Positions 1-8,535 of a DNA stretch of 62,122 nt are shown here, in pieces (within the stretch, counting starts at the first letter, position 1; each line of letters begins with the position of its first letter). The notes beneath the pieces were generated by a model, which saw only the letters and a program-made list of their open reading frames with translations, made no database searches and was not told where the DNA came from. The stretch covers positions 1 through 62,122 of the forward strand of contig CAMEKH010000002.1 of NCBI GenBank assembly GCA_945921235.1, in the 5' to 3' direction. The DNA is from an uncultured Prevotellaceae bacterium. Its GTDB lineage: Bacteria; Bacteroidota; Bacteroidia; Bacteroidales; Muribaculaceae. The translations under genes and the position numbers were made by a program.

Positions 1-88
1 GACGGCTATCGAAGGCACCGTTGCCGCACCCCGCCACACCGACAAGGCACAAGCAACTCAAGGCTATATGCAACCAAAATTTCCGCAT
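1..88 (-). CDS. Lipoprotein, N-terminal fragment (runs off left edge)
   Basis: An ATG at 88 reading leftward opens a frame with no stop up to the window edge and gives 29 residues. They form a textbook lipoprotein signal: a basic start (MRKFW), a hydrophobic core, and the lipobox VAGC with Cys21 as the probable lipidation site, followed by Gly-Asn. A Bacteroidota -7 box lies just upstream at 97-104 on the same strand, which would leave only a few untranslated bases. The rest of the protein is outside the window, so no function can be given. Confidence 0.6.
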   Translation of the reverse strand, partial: MRKFWLHIALSCLCLVGVAGCGNGAFDSR

Positions 89-96
89 CTCACAGG

Positions 97-104
97 CAAA
101 GTTA
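97..104 (-). promoter_or_regulatory. Bacteroidota -7 box (TAACTTTG) for the left-edge lipoprotein
   Basis: TAACTTTG matches TAnnTTTG. It reads toward the ATG at 88, so the transcript would have a very short leader. I see no clear TTG element at the usual spacing, so this is a motif match supported only by its position. Confidence 0.45.
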
Positions 105-347
105 CATAATTTAATGGAAACCGTCAACTGCCGTGAGAGTGAATAGTGGTAGATTCGCTTTTTTCTATGAAAGGAATTATTGGTTCTTAAATTCTACTAA
201 AAGTAAAGTCGGACTATTAATTTAGCTTAAATGATAGCGATTTATGATACAACATATCGAATAAAATTCTACTTTTACAGCGGAAATCAAAAGTTAATAT
301 TTAACTTATTAAAATTTAAAAACGGAATTAATTTAACATTAAGGTTT

Positions 348-1880
348 ATGAAGCAGAACAGTAAATTAGCACTGATGATTTTCGGTGCATCAGTTTTAGG
401 GTCGGCAGCAACGATTTTTGCGACTTCAGCTTTAAAGCAATCCAATGGTTTTTCCGACACATATTTTTCCTCGACAGAACAGGAACAAAATAGCGGTTTC
501 ATACGCACGGCGGCGAGAGTAGCGTCGGTGGAAACGGATTTCACTGTAGCAGCTGAGAAGTCGATAAATGCGGTGGTGAGTGTGAAACCCTTTGCAACGC
601 CGAAGGCACAGCCTCAAACGGGCGGTTTTTTCATGGACCCGTTTGAGTTTTTCTTCGGGCCCAATAATGGCGGTTCGCAGCGCAGGCAGCAACAAAGCAC
701 GGAGGATATGAAGCCCCAGCAGCTTGGACTTGGGTCGGGAGTAATAATCAGTGACAATGGATATATAGTTACAAATAATCATGTTATTAATGGTGCGGAG
801 AAGGTGGAAATCACGCTCAATGACAATAGAACATTCAATGCAAAGATTATAGGAAGCGATGCCACATCAGACCTTGCATTATTGAAGATAGAGGCGGAAA
901 ATCTGCCGGTTATCACTTTTGGCGATTCCGATGCAATAAAGGTGGGCGAGTGGGTGCTTGCTGTGGGAAATCCATTCGGCTTCACATCGACGGTAACGGC
1001 AGGAATAGTAAGTGCAAAAGCGCGTAGCATCAGCCAAGCTACACATGGGCGCAGCATGGGCATTGAATCGTTCATACAGACCGATGCAGCGGTGAATCCC
1101 GGCAATAGTGGCGGTGCTCTTGTGAACACTCAAGGAGAGCTTGTGGGCATAAACACAGCCATTTATTCGCAGACGGGGAATTATGCAGGATATTCCTTTG
1201 CCATACCATCGGTTTTGGTGAAGAAGATAATAGAGGATATAAAGCAGTATGGAACAGTGCAGCGTGCAGTACTCGGTATTTCGTTTACGGAATTGACAGC
1301 AGAGATGGCTGAGGAGAAGAAAATCACTGCAACTAATGAGGGCATATATGTGGCAAAAGTGACCGACCGCAGTGCGGCCATGGAAGCCGGACTGAAAGAG
1401 GGTGACGTAATCATAAAGATAAATGGCAATGATGTGAAGAACAATGGCCAAATGATGGAGCAGATGAACAAGTTGCGTCCGGGCGATGTGGCAGTGTTTA
1501 CATATATACGCGACAATAAGACACTTAATACGAAGGTTACATTGAAGAATAATCAAGGTAACACATCAATTACCAAGGCCAGTGATGTAATAGACCTGGG
1601 GTGCTCGTTCAAGAAATTGTCGGCAGCCAAGAAGAAAGAACTTCAAATCAGCAATGGTGTGGAAGTAGTGGGGCTTAAGTCAGGCAAATTCAAGAGTAAT
1701 GGAATAAAAGAGGGCTTCGTAATTACTGAAATCAACAATGTGCCTGTAGGCTCGCAGGAAGATGTGGAGAATATCTACAATTCTATTATGAAGTCGACTG
1801 AAAGTGATAAAGTGATGTTCATTGTAGGTCTTTATCCCACAGGAGCCAAGAAATACTATGCGGTTGACTTGAGCGATTGA
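348..1880 (+). CDS. htrA: HtrA/DegP-family periplasmic serine protease with two PDZ domains
   Basis: Periplasmic protease/chaperone that degrades or refolds misfolded envelope proteins. From the ATG at 348 it has 510 residues; an in-frame ATG at 231 would add 39 residues ahead of the obvious signal anchor (MKQNSKLALMIFGASVLG), so 348 is preferred. The triad is visible: His145 in NNHVING, Asp175 in SDLALLKI and Ser254 in GNSGGAL. Two PDZ domains follow at about 325-415 and 430-505. A poorly conserved Gln/Phe/Gly-rich linker lies before the protease domain (about 75-115). It is transcribed alone toward a strong hairpin terminator and faces the phosphate permease gene. I see no canonical -7 box upstream, so another sigma factor may be used (inference). 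Confidence 0.95.
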   Translation: MKQNSKLALMIFGASVLGSAATIFATSALKQSNGFSDTYFSSTEQEQNSGFIRTAARVASVETDFTVAAEKSINAVVSVKPFATPKAQPQTGGFFMDPFEFFFGPNNGGSQRRQQQSTEDMKPQQLGLGSGVIISDNGYIVTNNHVINGAEKVEITLNDNRTFNAKIIGSDATSDLALLKIEAENLPVITFGDSDAIKVGEWVLAVGNPFGFTSTVTAGIVSAKARSISQATHGRSMGIESFIQTDAAVNPGNSGGALVNTQGELVGINTAIYSQTGNYAGYSFAIPSVLVKKIIEDIKQYGTVQRAVLGISFTELTAEMAEEKKITATNEGIYVAKVTDRSAAMEAGLKEGDVIIKINGNDVKNNGQMMEQMNKLRPGDVAVFTYIRDNKTLNTKVTLKNNQGNTSITKASDVIDLGCSFKKLSAAKKKELQISNGVEVVGLKSGKFKSNGIKEGFVITEINNVPVGSQEDVENIYNSIMKSTESDKVMFIVGLYPTGAKKYYAVDLSD

Positions 1881-1917
1881 CCCGGTGAAGAGTTGAAACA
1901 ATGATAAAATAGAACTA

Positions 1918-1951
1918 AAAAGGGGCGTCCACATTGGTGAGCGCCCCTTTT
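1918..1951. terminator. Bidirectional intrinsic terminator between htrA and the PiT gene
   Basis: AAAAGGGGCG (1918-1927) pairs with CGCCCCTTTT (1942-1951), and CAC/GTG can extend the stem inside the loop. The A-tract on one side and T-tract on the other let it serve both convergent genes. Confidence 0.85.
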
Positions 1952-2007
1952 TAGTTATAAGCAATAAATCGAGAGGGAGAGAGAATATTATTAATTGCAG
2001 TGCCTTA

Positions 2008-4245
2008 TTATTCGTCGTAATTGTGTTCGTTGACCATTTTGTTTAGGAAATAAGCCTCCGATTTCAGCAAGTTGCGCGATTGCAAGACTATTATTTTAGT
2101 TTCGCTAAGGATATTCATGTAGAGGGCACTTGCCTTTGTGCTGCCATCTTGAGTCTTCAATCGGCGAATTTGGTTTTTAATACATTCGGCAATGGTGTCG
2201 AAAAGGCGGTCGCGCATCTCAAGCACTTCGTCGAGTTGAGAGAAATCTTTGGCGCGAAGCATATCGTTCACTTTGTTGAAAATATTGTCGACTTCGTCGT
2301 TGATGATTTTCAAGTCATTAATTTGCTCTTCCGACAAGCCCTTGTGGTTGTTGTTGATATGTTCGTAGGCAGGGCGGGTGATGTGGAGCAATGCTTTAGC
2401 CGTTTCATTGAGGTAATCGACCACTTGCACATAGTAGTGTCCGGTTTCGATGTTCTGTTCCTGCAATTTTTTCAGTGTGTCGAAAATACCATATTTGTGT
2501 TTGGTCGTTTCCTTGTAGATAGCCTCCGATTGGAGCACTGTTTCTTTGAGCACCTTTCGGTTTTCGGTGAAAAGAGCAACGAGCACGTGATTATAGATTG
2601 CTGAAAGCTCTTCCATAAGAGTGCAAACCGATTTAGTGCAAGAGTAGAGCACATCTTTGGCATCGGAATTGTCGGCGATAATAGGGGCTATATTTTCATC
2701 TTTCTTCTTTGATTTGAAAATCAAGTTATAGCAGAGAGCATAACCGCAGATAATCACTACAATAATCAAAGCCGGCCAGCCGCCCCACACTAAAGAAGAA
2801 GCGATGATGAAAGCTATAACGAAACCGGCAATCGCCGTCATAAACCAGCCTGAAATCACTACCATAACGCCTGTGATGCGATAAACTGCGCTGTCGCGTC
2901 CCCAAGCTCTGTCGGCAAGCGAAGAACCCATAGCCACCATAAATACCACGTAGGTAGTTGAAAGCGGCAATTTAAATGAAGTACCGATGCAAATCAGAAT
3001 TGCGGCAGCAGCAAGGTTCACCACGGCGCGCACATTATCGTAAGCCACATTTCCGCGCTCGTTTTCGGGGAGTTGCGTGAATCGGCGGTCGATACTTGAT
3101 GCAACGGAAGCCGGCATCAATTTCTTGTAGACGCTATTGGCGGCTATAGCAAATCTCACGAGAGTGCGAGAGAATAGCGAAGAGCCGAATTTTTCGTCTT
3201 GTGTGTGCTGCGATGACAAGTCGAGTTGAGTCTGTGCCACGCGCATTGCGCTACGAGAGAAAAACAGAGTGAGAATCATTATTATACCCGCTAAAATCAA
3301 TATCAGAGGGTTGACTTGGGCAGGCTTGCTGAGTTCAGCCATCATCATCGACTCATTGCCACTGTTAAGAGCGATATTGTAGGAATCGATTCCGGCAATA
3401 GGAACACCAATAAAGTTCACGAGGTCATTTCCTGCAAAAGCCAAGGCAAGAGCAAACGTACCCGAGAGGATAGTGATTTTCAGAATGTTCACTTTTAATT
3501 TTTGCAGCAGAAGAAGTATTGCCGAAGATGCAATCCAAGCTACAAGCAACACCGTGAAGATGTTATTGTTGATGTCGTGGAGAAATTCCTCGGTGAATAG
3601 CCCTGAGCTTTTCATTCCCTTAAAAATTGCGAAATAGAGGATTCCAACGATAGAAATTCCGCACCAGAATGCGCCATAGCGACTGAATGCTTTAGCGTAT
3701 TTGAAAGAGAATAGCATTCGAGAGAAATACATCAGCACGGAACCTACAACGAAAGATATAGCCACCGACACTAAAATACCCGAAATCATGACGAGAGCTT
3801 TTCCGCTATTGATGAACTGACCCACATCAGCAATAGTCAAGCCGCTGTCTTGAGAAATCTTGTAGACTGCGACAGCCACGGCACTTCCCAAAAGTTCGAA
3901 GATTAGTGACACGGTAGTGGAAGTGGGGAGCCCGAGAGAGTTAAAAGTGTTAAGCAAAATCACGTCGGCAAGCATAACACCCGCAAAAAGGAACATGATT
4001 TCGTTGAACGAGAACATTTCCGGGTAGAACACGCCTTTACGTGCCACTTCCATCATTCCGTTAGATGTGACAACGCCCACGAGAATACCCAGTGCGGCTA
4101 CGCCGAGAATCACTTTCATCGGGGCAACTTTGGCTCCGAGAGCCGAATTAAGGAAATTTACAGCATCATTAGCCACACCGACTATCAAATCGAGCACGGC
4201 AAGCAGTGCTAAGATGATGATAATCACCGTAAAAATAGGACTCAT
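2008..4245 (-). CDS. pit: PiT-family inorganic phosphate permease fused to a PhoU-like/DUF47 cytoplasmic domain
   Basis: Low-affinity phosphate:cation symporter of the inner membrane, 745 residues. The N-terminal half (about 1-510) holds many membrane helices. Both internal-repeat signatures of the PiT family are present: GVANDAVNFLNSALG near residue 24 and AGNDLVNFIGVPIAG in the second repeat. Residues about 514-745 are soluble, helical and charged, and resemble the PhoU/DUF47 domain that regulates phosphate uptake. The longer length compared with about 500-residue PiT proteins comes from this tail. The gene starts 30 bases after the histidine kinase on the same strand with no terminator between, so it is probably the third gene of a regulator-kinase-transporter operon. 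Confidence 0.92.
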   Translation of the reverse strand: MSPIFTVIIIILALLAVLDLIVGVANDAVNFLNSALGAKVAPMKVILGVAALGILVGVVTSNGMMEVARKGVFYPEMFSFNEIMFLFAGVMLADVILLNTFNSLGLPTSTTVSLIFELLGSAVAVAVYKISQDSGLTIADVGQFINSGKALVMISGILVSVAISFVVGSVLMYFSRMLFSFKYAKAFSRYGAFWCGISIVGILYFAIFKGMKSSGLFTEEFLHDINNNIFTVLLVAWIASSAILLLLQKLKVNILKITILSGTFALALAFAGNDLVNFIGVPIAGIDSYNIALNSGNESMMMAELSKPAQVNPLILILAGIIMILTLFFSRSAMRVAQTQLDLSSQHTQDEKFGSSLFSRTLVRFAIAANSVYKKLMPASVASSIDRRFTQLPENERGNVAYDNVRAVVNLAAAAILICIGTSFKLPLSTTYVVFMVAMGSSLADRAWGRDSAVYRITGVMVVISGWFMTAIAGFVIAFIIASSLVWGGWPALIIVVIICGYALCYNLIFKSKKKDENIAPIIADNSDAKDVLYSCTKSVCTLMEELSAIYNHVLVALFTENRKVLKETVLQSEAIYKETTKHKYGIFDTLKKLQEQNIETGHYYVQVVDYLNETAKALLHITRPAYEHINNNHKGLSEEQINDLKIINDEVDNIFNKVNDMLRAKDFSQLDEVLEMRDRLFDTIAECIKNQIRRLKTQDGSTKASALYMNILSETKIIVLQSRNLLKSEAYFLNKMVNEHNYDE

Positions 4246-4275
4246 AATAAATTGAAATTTATATTAGTAAATATG

Positions 4276-5715
4276 TTATTTGTGCAGAGTAAATACAAAT
4301 TCAAGACCGCCGGCAAAGCGGTTGGACACACTAATGGTGCCCTGATGGAATAATACTGCGTTTTTCACAATAGCCAATCCGAGTCCGGTGCCGCCCATTT
4401 TGCGTGAGCGACCTTCATCGACACGATAGAACCGCTCGAACAGCCGATGTAAATGCTCGGTCGATACGCCAACGCCATTATCGAAGAAACAGAATTTATA
4501 GAAATCGGCATCTTCGCCAATAAGTTGGATAAAGATATCACGTCCGCCCGAATAAGCAATTGAATTTGATGTGAGATTGTAGAATATAGATTCAATAAGG
4601 CTTGAATTCCCGTTGACAATTACATTGTCGGGGACATCAATATTCACCCTCATTCGTTTTTCGGGAGGATACAAGCTCACCGCTTCTTTAACATCGGCAA
4701 TGATATTGCTGATGTTGACAGGAGTTTTTTCAATTTTATCTCCGGCTTCCGAAATACGAGTAATCACCGAAATGTCGCGCAAAAGAGAGCAGAGCCGGTT
4801 AGCGTTGTCGTAGGCTTTATGGAGCAGGTCGTTGACTGCATTGTCGGTAAGTTTATCGTGATTGTTCACAATAGTTTCGAGGCAAGCCTGAATGGCGTGA
4901 ACCGGAGTTTTCAGCTCGTGATTAATATTATTGGTTAATTGGTGCTTAATTCTCACCTTTTCTTGTTCTTCAAAAATAGCGTTTTTGAGATTTTCGTCGC
5001 GCTCTTGAGCTGTTTTTTTGAGATTTTTATATAGGTTAACGATGTTTCGGGATATTTCGCCCAATTCATCTTGAGGAAAACTTTCGGTATTGTAAGTGAG
5101 AACATTTCCATTTTCAGCCTGTTCGGCAAAGTCGCGCAGGTTTTTCACATTCTGGCCGATTCTTCTCGATGCGAAATAAGCCACCACGCTCACCACTATA
5201 GCCATAGCGAGAATCAGCCAAATGTAGATAGAATCAATTTTCAGGTTGGCATAAAGAGAAGAGTTGTAGGGGAGAGCCGAGCGGATAATAATGCCATTTC
5301 CTTTAGTAGCCGAATAGAAATAGTTAATAGAAGTGCTTTGTGATTGGCGGCGAATGGTGTAGCCATCGCCATGTTTCAAAGCCTCTTGGATTTCATAGCG
5401 GGAGCTATGGTTGGCGAGGAAAGGTTCGCCGGTGGAGTCGTAGAGAACATTACCGTTGTAGTCAACAATTGTTATGCGCATAGAGTCGGCTTTCACAATG
5501 CGGTCGATGTCACTGAAGTCACCGACAGAGTCGGCTTGAATCATACGCAATAAGCCCTTGTTGTACACTTGCAGCTGAGCGTTGAGTGATTGGACTTTGT
5601 ACTCTTTTTCGCGAGTGTACTGCAATATGAAAAAAGCAAAAGTTAAAATCCAGGTAAAAACTACAATCAGGAAGAATAGTCGCGTCTGGTAGTTGTAATT
5701 ATTCTTTGAAGCCAT
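4276..5715 (-). CDS. Membrane sensor histidine kinase (PhoR/RprX-like)
   Basis: Two-component sensor of 479 residues. Membrane helix 1 is at about 12-33, an extracytoplasmic sensor region at about 34-161, helix 2 at about 162-183, then a HAMP-like linker. The dimerisation box has His266 in NNINHELKTPVHA. The ATPase domain shows the N box (NLTSNSIAYS), G1 (DNGVGV) and G2 (GTGLGLAIV). It overlaps the response regulator by 17 bases and is followed by the phosphate permease, which makes phosphate limitation a plausible stimulus. The family assignment is firm; the signal is inferred only from context. An RprX-type role known in Bacteroides is an alternative. Confidence 0.93.
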   Translation of the reverse strand: MASKNNYNYQTRLFFLIVVFTWILTFAFFILQYTREKEYKVQSLNAQLQVYNKGLLRMIQADSVGDFSDIDRIVKADSMRITIVDYNGNVLYDSTGEPFLANHSSRYEIQEALKHGDGYTIRRQSQSTSINYFYSATKGNGIIIRSALPYNSSLYANLKIDSIYIWLILAMAIVVSVVAYFASRRIGQNVKNLRDFAEQAENGNVLTYNTESFPQDELGEISRNIVNLYKNLKKTAQERDENLKNAIFEEQEKVRIKHQLTNNINHELKTPVHAIQACLETIVNNHDKLTDNAVNDLLHKAYDNANRLCSLLRDISVITRISEAGDKIEKTPVNISNIIADVKEAVSLYPPEKRMRVNIDVPDNVIVNGNSSLIESIFYNLTSNSIAYSGGRDIFIQLIGEDADFYKFCFFDNGVGVSTEHLHRLFERFYRVDEGRSRKMGGTGLGLAIVKNAVLFHQGTISVSNRFAGGLEFVFTLHK

Positions 5716-6382
5716 ACCCGTAGCCCAATTTAGTTATAATATTATTCCCGTAGTCACCAATTTTTTTGCGCAGGCGGTTGATGTTAACATCAATTGTGCG
5801 GTCAATCACCACCACATCATCTTCCCATACGCGGTCAAGAATCTCCTCACGAGAGAAGATGCGACCACGATTGAGTAAAAGAAGTTTAAGAATTTCAAAT
5901 TCCTTTTTAGTCAAAGCGACTTCAGTATCTCCGATATGGCATTGTTTTTTAGCGATATTCAATGATAGATTCCCGAAAACAACAATATCATCGGATTTAT
6001 CTCCTTTTTCGGCTCTACGAAGCACGCTTTTTACTCTCAATATAAGCTCTTTCATTGAAAAAGGCTTTTTGATATAGTCGTCGATTCCGCGGCTAAAGCC
6101 TTCCACCAAATCATCTTCTTGGTCCTTGGCAGTACAGATGATTATAGGCACATCTTTCACCTCCGGGGTATTACGAATTGTAGTAGCCAATTCAAATCCG
6201 CTCATTTCGCCCATCATCACATCGAGAATAAATAATCGGTAATCGGATAGATTGCGTTGGAGAACTTCTTCGGCAGAATTTGCAGTGTCGACAGCATAAC
6301 CTTCAAGTTCGAGATTCAGCTTAATAACGTCGCAAATTGTTTCTTCGTCGTCAACAACAATGATTTTATTGCCATGAGCCAT
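5699..6382 (-). CDS. OmpR/PhoB-family response regulator
   Basis: DNA-binding partner of the adjacent kinase, 227 residues from the ATG at 6382. An earlier in-frame start at 6475 would lie upstream of the -7 box and add a non-homologous leader, so I reject it. Receiver residues: acidic pocket Asp11/Asp12, phospho-acceptor Asp54 in FILDVMMGE, Thr84 and Lys106 in KKPF. The winged helix (about 130-227) ends with the typical NRLRKKIG...TKLGYGYGF segment. It is first in an operon with the kinase and the PiT permease. The layout resembles PhoB-PhoR; an RprY-like role is also possible. Confidence 0.93.
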   Translation of the reverse strand: MAHGNKIIVVDDEETICDVIKLNLELEGYAVDTANSAEEVLQRNLSDYRLFILDVMMGEMSGFELATTIRNTPEVKDVPIIICTAKDQEDDLVEGFSRGIDDYIKKPFSMKELILRVKSVLRRAEKGDKSDDIVVFGNLSLNIAKKQCHIGDTEVALTKKEFEILKLLLLNRGRIFSREEILDRVWEDDVVVIDRTIDVNINRLRKKIGDYGNNIITKLGYGYGFKE

Positions 6383-6414
6383 AATAAATATCGTTTTTTT
6401 CGTTTTTTCTGTTG

Positions 6415-6422
6415 CAAAAATA
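6415..6422 (-). promoter_or_regulatory. -7 box (TATTTTTG) for the regulator-kinase-permease operon
   Basis: TATTTTTG fits TAnnTTTG and lies about 33 bases upstream of the chosen start at 6382. No well-placed TTG element is seen. Confidence 0.45.
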
Positions 6423-6571
6423 AGATATGATTTTTCAATATATATAACAAATTTATAACATTTTGAGGAGAACAATAAATAAAGAATATAGAAAGCCGTC
6501 AGGATAGCGTAAAATGTGGCACAATGTCAATATTTTAGTGTTGAAATAGCAGTTGGTATTAATATTTTTGC

Positions 6572-6579
6572 TACATTTG
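6572..6579 (+). promoter_or_regulatory. -7 box (TACATTTG) for mutA-mutB
   Basis: TACATTTG fits TAnnTTTG and lies 86 bases before the mutA start. A TTG at 6553 is only 16 bases upstream, shorter than usual. The predicted leader of about 80 bases is too short for a full cobalamin riboswitch, and I see no B12-box-like sequence. Confidence 0.5.
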
Positions 6580-6665
6580 TACTTGATTTTAAGAAAATGC
6601 AATATTTATAAGATAACGAAAAAACTGATACTTTAAAAACTTAAGTTACATATAATAAATAAGCT

Positions 6666-8528
6666 ATGGCAGATAACAAAGAAAAACTGTTCGACCAGTT
6701 TCCTCCTATCAGCACTGAAGAATGGAGGGCAAAAGTCGAAGTAGACCTTAAGGGCGCTGACTTCAATAAAAAGTTGGTTTGGCGCACAAATGAGGGTTTC
6801 AATGTTCAGCCAATGTATCGTGCTGAAGATATTAAGGACCTGAAAACAACCGATTCATTACCCGGAGAATATCCGTTTGTTCGTGGAACTAAGACCGACA
6901 ACGATTGGTATGTACGTCAGGAAATTGAAGTTAGTTGTCCGAAAGAAGCCAATGAAAAGGCACTGGAAATTCTCGGAAAAGGAGTTACGTCATTGGGCTT
7001 TACCCTCAAAGAGGACCTCGACGCCGAAGGAATAAAGACCTTGCTTTCAGGCATTGATGTAGCCAAGGTTGAAATTAACTTCAATTGCTGTCCGAACAAG
7101 GCATTACAGCTCGCTACCGACCTTGTGGCATACATTAAGGCAGCAAACGCTACCGACACATTCAAGGGCGCGATAGGATTCGACCCCTTCCGTCGATTGC
7201 TGAAGCATGGCAAGGATTTCCCTAAGGATATCAAAGAAATAGCCGTGGCACTTGTTGAGGTGGCAGCCGACGTTAAGGGACTGAGAGTATTGGCAGTTAA
7301 TTCCGACAAATTGTGTAATGCCGGAGCATATATTTATCAAGAGTTGGGATATGCATTATCGTGGGGTAATGAATGGATGAGTATGCTCACCGATGCAGGA
7401 GTTGACTCTACAGAAGTAGCCAAGAACATCAAGTTCAATATGGGTATATCGTCCAATTACTTTATGGAGATAGCCAAATTCCGTGCTGCACGTATGCTAT
7501 GGGCGCAAATTGTGAAGCAATATGAGCCAAAGTGCGATTGTGCGTGCAAGATGAATGTTCATGCCACTACATCGGAGTTTAACCAGACAATATTCGATGC
7601 ACATGTTAACCTACTTCGTTCGCAGACCGAATCAATGTCGGCAGCACTTGCGGGAGTGGATTCAATCACGGTAACACCATTTGACAAGCAATTCAAGACA
7701 CCTGATGATTTCTCGGAGCGCATAGCTCGCAACCAGCAGTTATTGCTGAAAGAGGAGAGTCATCTCGACAAGATAGTAGACCCGGCAGGAGGCTCATATT
7801 ATGTAGAAACGCTTACTATGTCGATTGCCAATGAAGCATGGAAGTTGTTCCTTGAAGTTGAGGAAAAGGGCGGATTCTATGCTGCATTGAAAGCCGGACA
7901 AGTGCAAGCCGCAGTGAACGAGTCGTCGGATAAGCGTCACACTGATGTGGCACGTCGCAAAGAGTCGTTGCTTGGAACCAATCAGTTCCCGAATTTCAAT
8001 GAAATAGCTAAAGACAAGATAGAGTGTGAAGGAGGTAAATGCTGTTGCGGACACAATAGCGGAGCAGAAGAGTCTGATGCTGTGGAGGCATTGAAGAACA
8101 CTCGTGCGGCAAGCGAATTTGAAGCATTGCGTCTTGAAACAGAGCGTTCGGGCAAGCGTCCGAAAGTGTTTATGCTCACGATAGGAAATTTGGCTATGCG
8201 ATTGGCACGTTCTCAATTCTCAGCTAATTTCTTTGCATGTGCAGGTTATCAGATTATTGATAATCTTGGGTTTGAGACCGTTCAGCAGGGTATAGATGCC
8301 GCAGTAGAGAAACAAGCCGATGTAGTGGTTCTTTGCTCAAGCGACGATGAATATGCCACATTTGCGCCTGAGGCATATAAGGCACTTGCCAGACGTGCAG
8401 AGTTTGTGGTAGCAGGAGCACCTGCATGCAGCGACGACTTGAAGGCAATAGGCATTACCGAGTTTGTAAATGTTCGTAGCAATGTGTTAGAAACATTAAA
8501 GGCTTTCAACGCTAAATTATTAAAATAA
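6666..8528 (+). CDS. mutA: Methylmalonyl-CoA mutase small (beta) subunit
   Basis: Non-catalytic partner of the B12-dependent mutase that interconverts succinyl-CoA and (R)-methylmalonyl-CoA in the succinate-propionate pathway. It has 620 residues with a TIM-barrel N-terminal part and a C-terminal Rossmann-like domain. The DxHxxG cobalamin motif is missing at the expected place ([16 protein letters not shown]), as expected for the small subunit. Odd features are two cysteine groups, C290/C292/C294 (CDCAC) and C454, C459-C461 followed by His463. The second group lies in the linker before the B12-like domain. The gene is followed 7 bases later by mutB. Confidence 0.96.
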   Translation: MADNKEKLFDQFPPISTEEWRAKVEVDLKGADFNKKLVWRTNEGFNVQPMYRAEDIKDLKTTDSLPGEYPFVRGTKTDNDWYVRQEIEVSCPKEANEKALEILGKGVTSLGFTLKEDLDAEGIKTLLSGIDVAKVEINFNCCPNKALQLATDLVAYIKAANATDTFKGAIGFDPFRRLLKHGKDFPKDIKEIAVALVEVAADVKGLRVLAVNSDKLCNAGAYIYQELGYALSWGNEWMSMLTDAGVDSTEVAKNIKFNMGISSNYFMEIAKFRAARMLWAQIVKQYEPKCDCACKMNVHATTSEFNQTIFDAHVNLLRSQTESMSAALAGVDSITVTPFDKQFKTPDDFSERIARNQQLLLKEESHLDKIVDPAGGSYYVETLTMSIANEAWKLFLEVEEKGGFYAALKAGQVQAAVNESSDKRHTDVARRKESLLGTNQFPNFNEIAKDKIECEGGKCCCGHNSGAEESDAVEALKNTRAASEFEALRLETERSGKRPKVFMLTIGNLAMRLARSQFSANFFACAGYQIIDNLGFETVQQGIDAAVEKQADVVVLCSSDDEYATFAPEAYKALARRAEFVVAGAPACSDDLKAIGITEFVNVRSNVLETLKAFNAKLLK

Positions 8529-8535
8529 ATCGACA

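Noticed and set aside
879-1556. Long open frame of 225 codons on the minus strand inside htrA
   Set aside because: It is antisense to a clear protease gene, its translation is rich in Cys, His and Ile with no domain, and it has no promoter or homology. Codon-position bias explains it.
6580-6665. Cobalamin riboswitch before mutA
   Set aside because: The predicted leader is about 80 bases and has no B12-box-like sequence; cobalamin riboswitches need roughly 200 bases.
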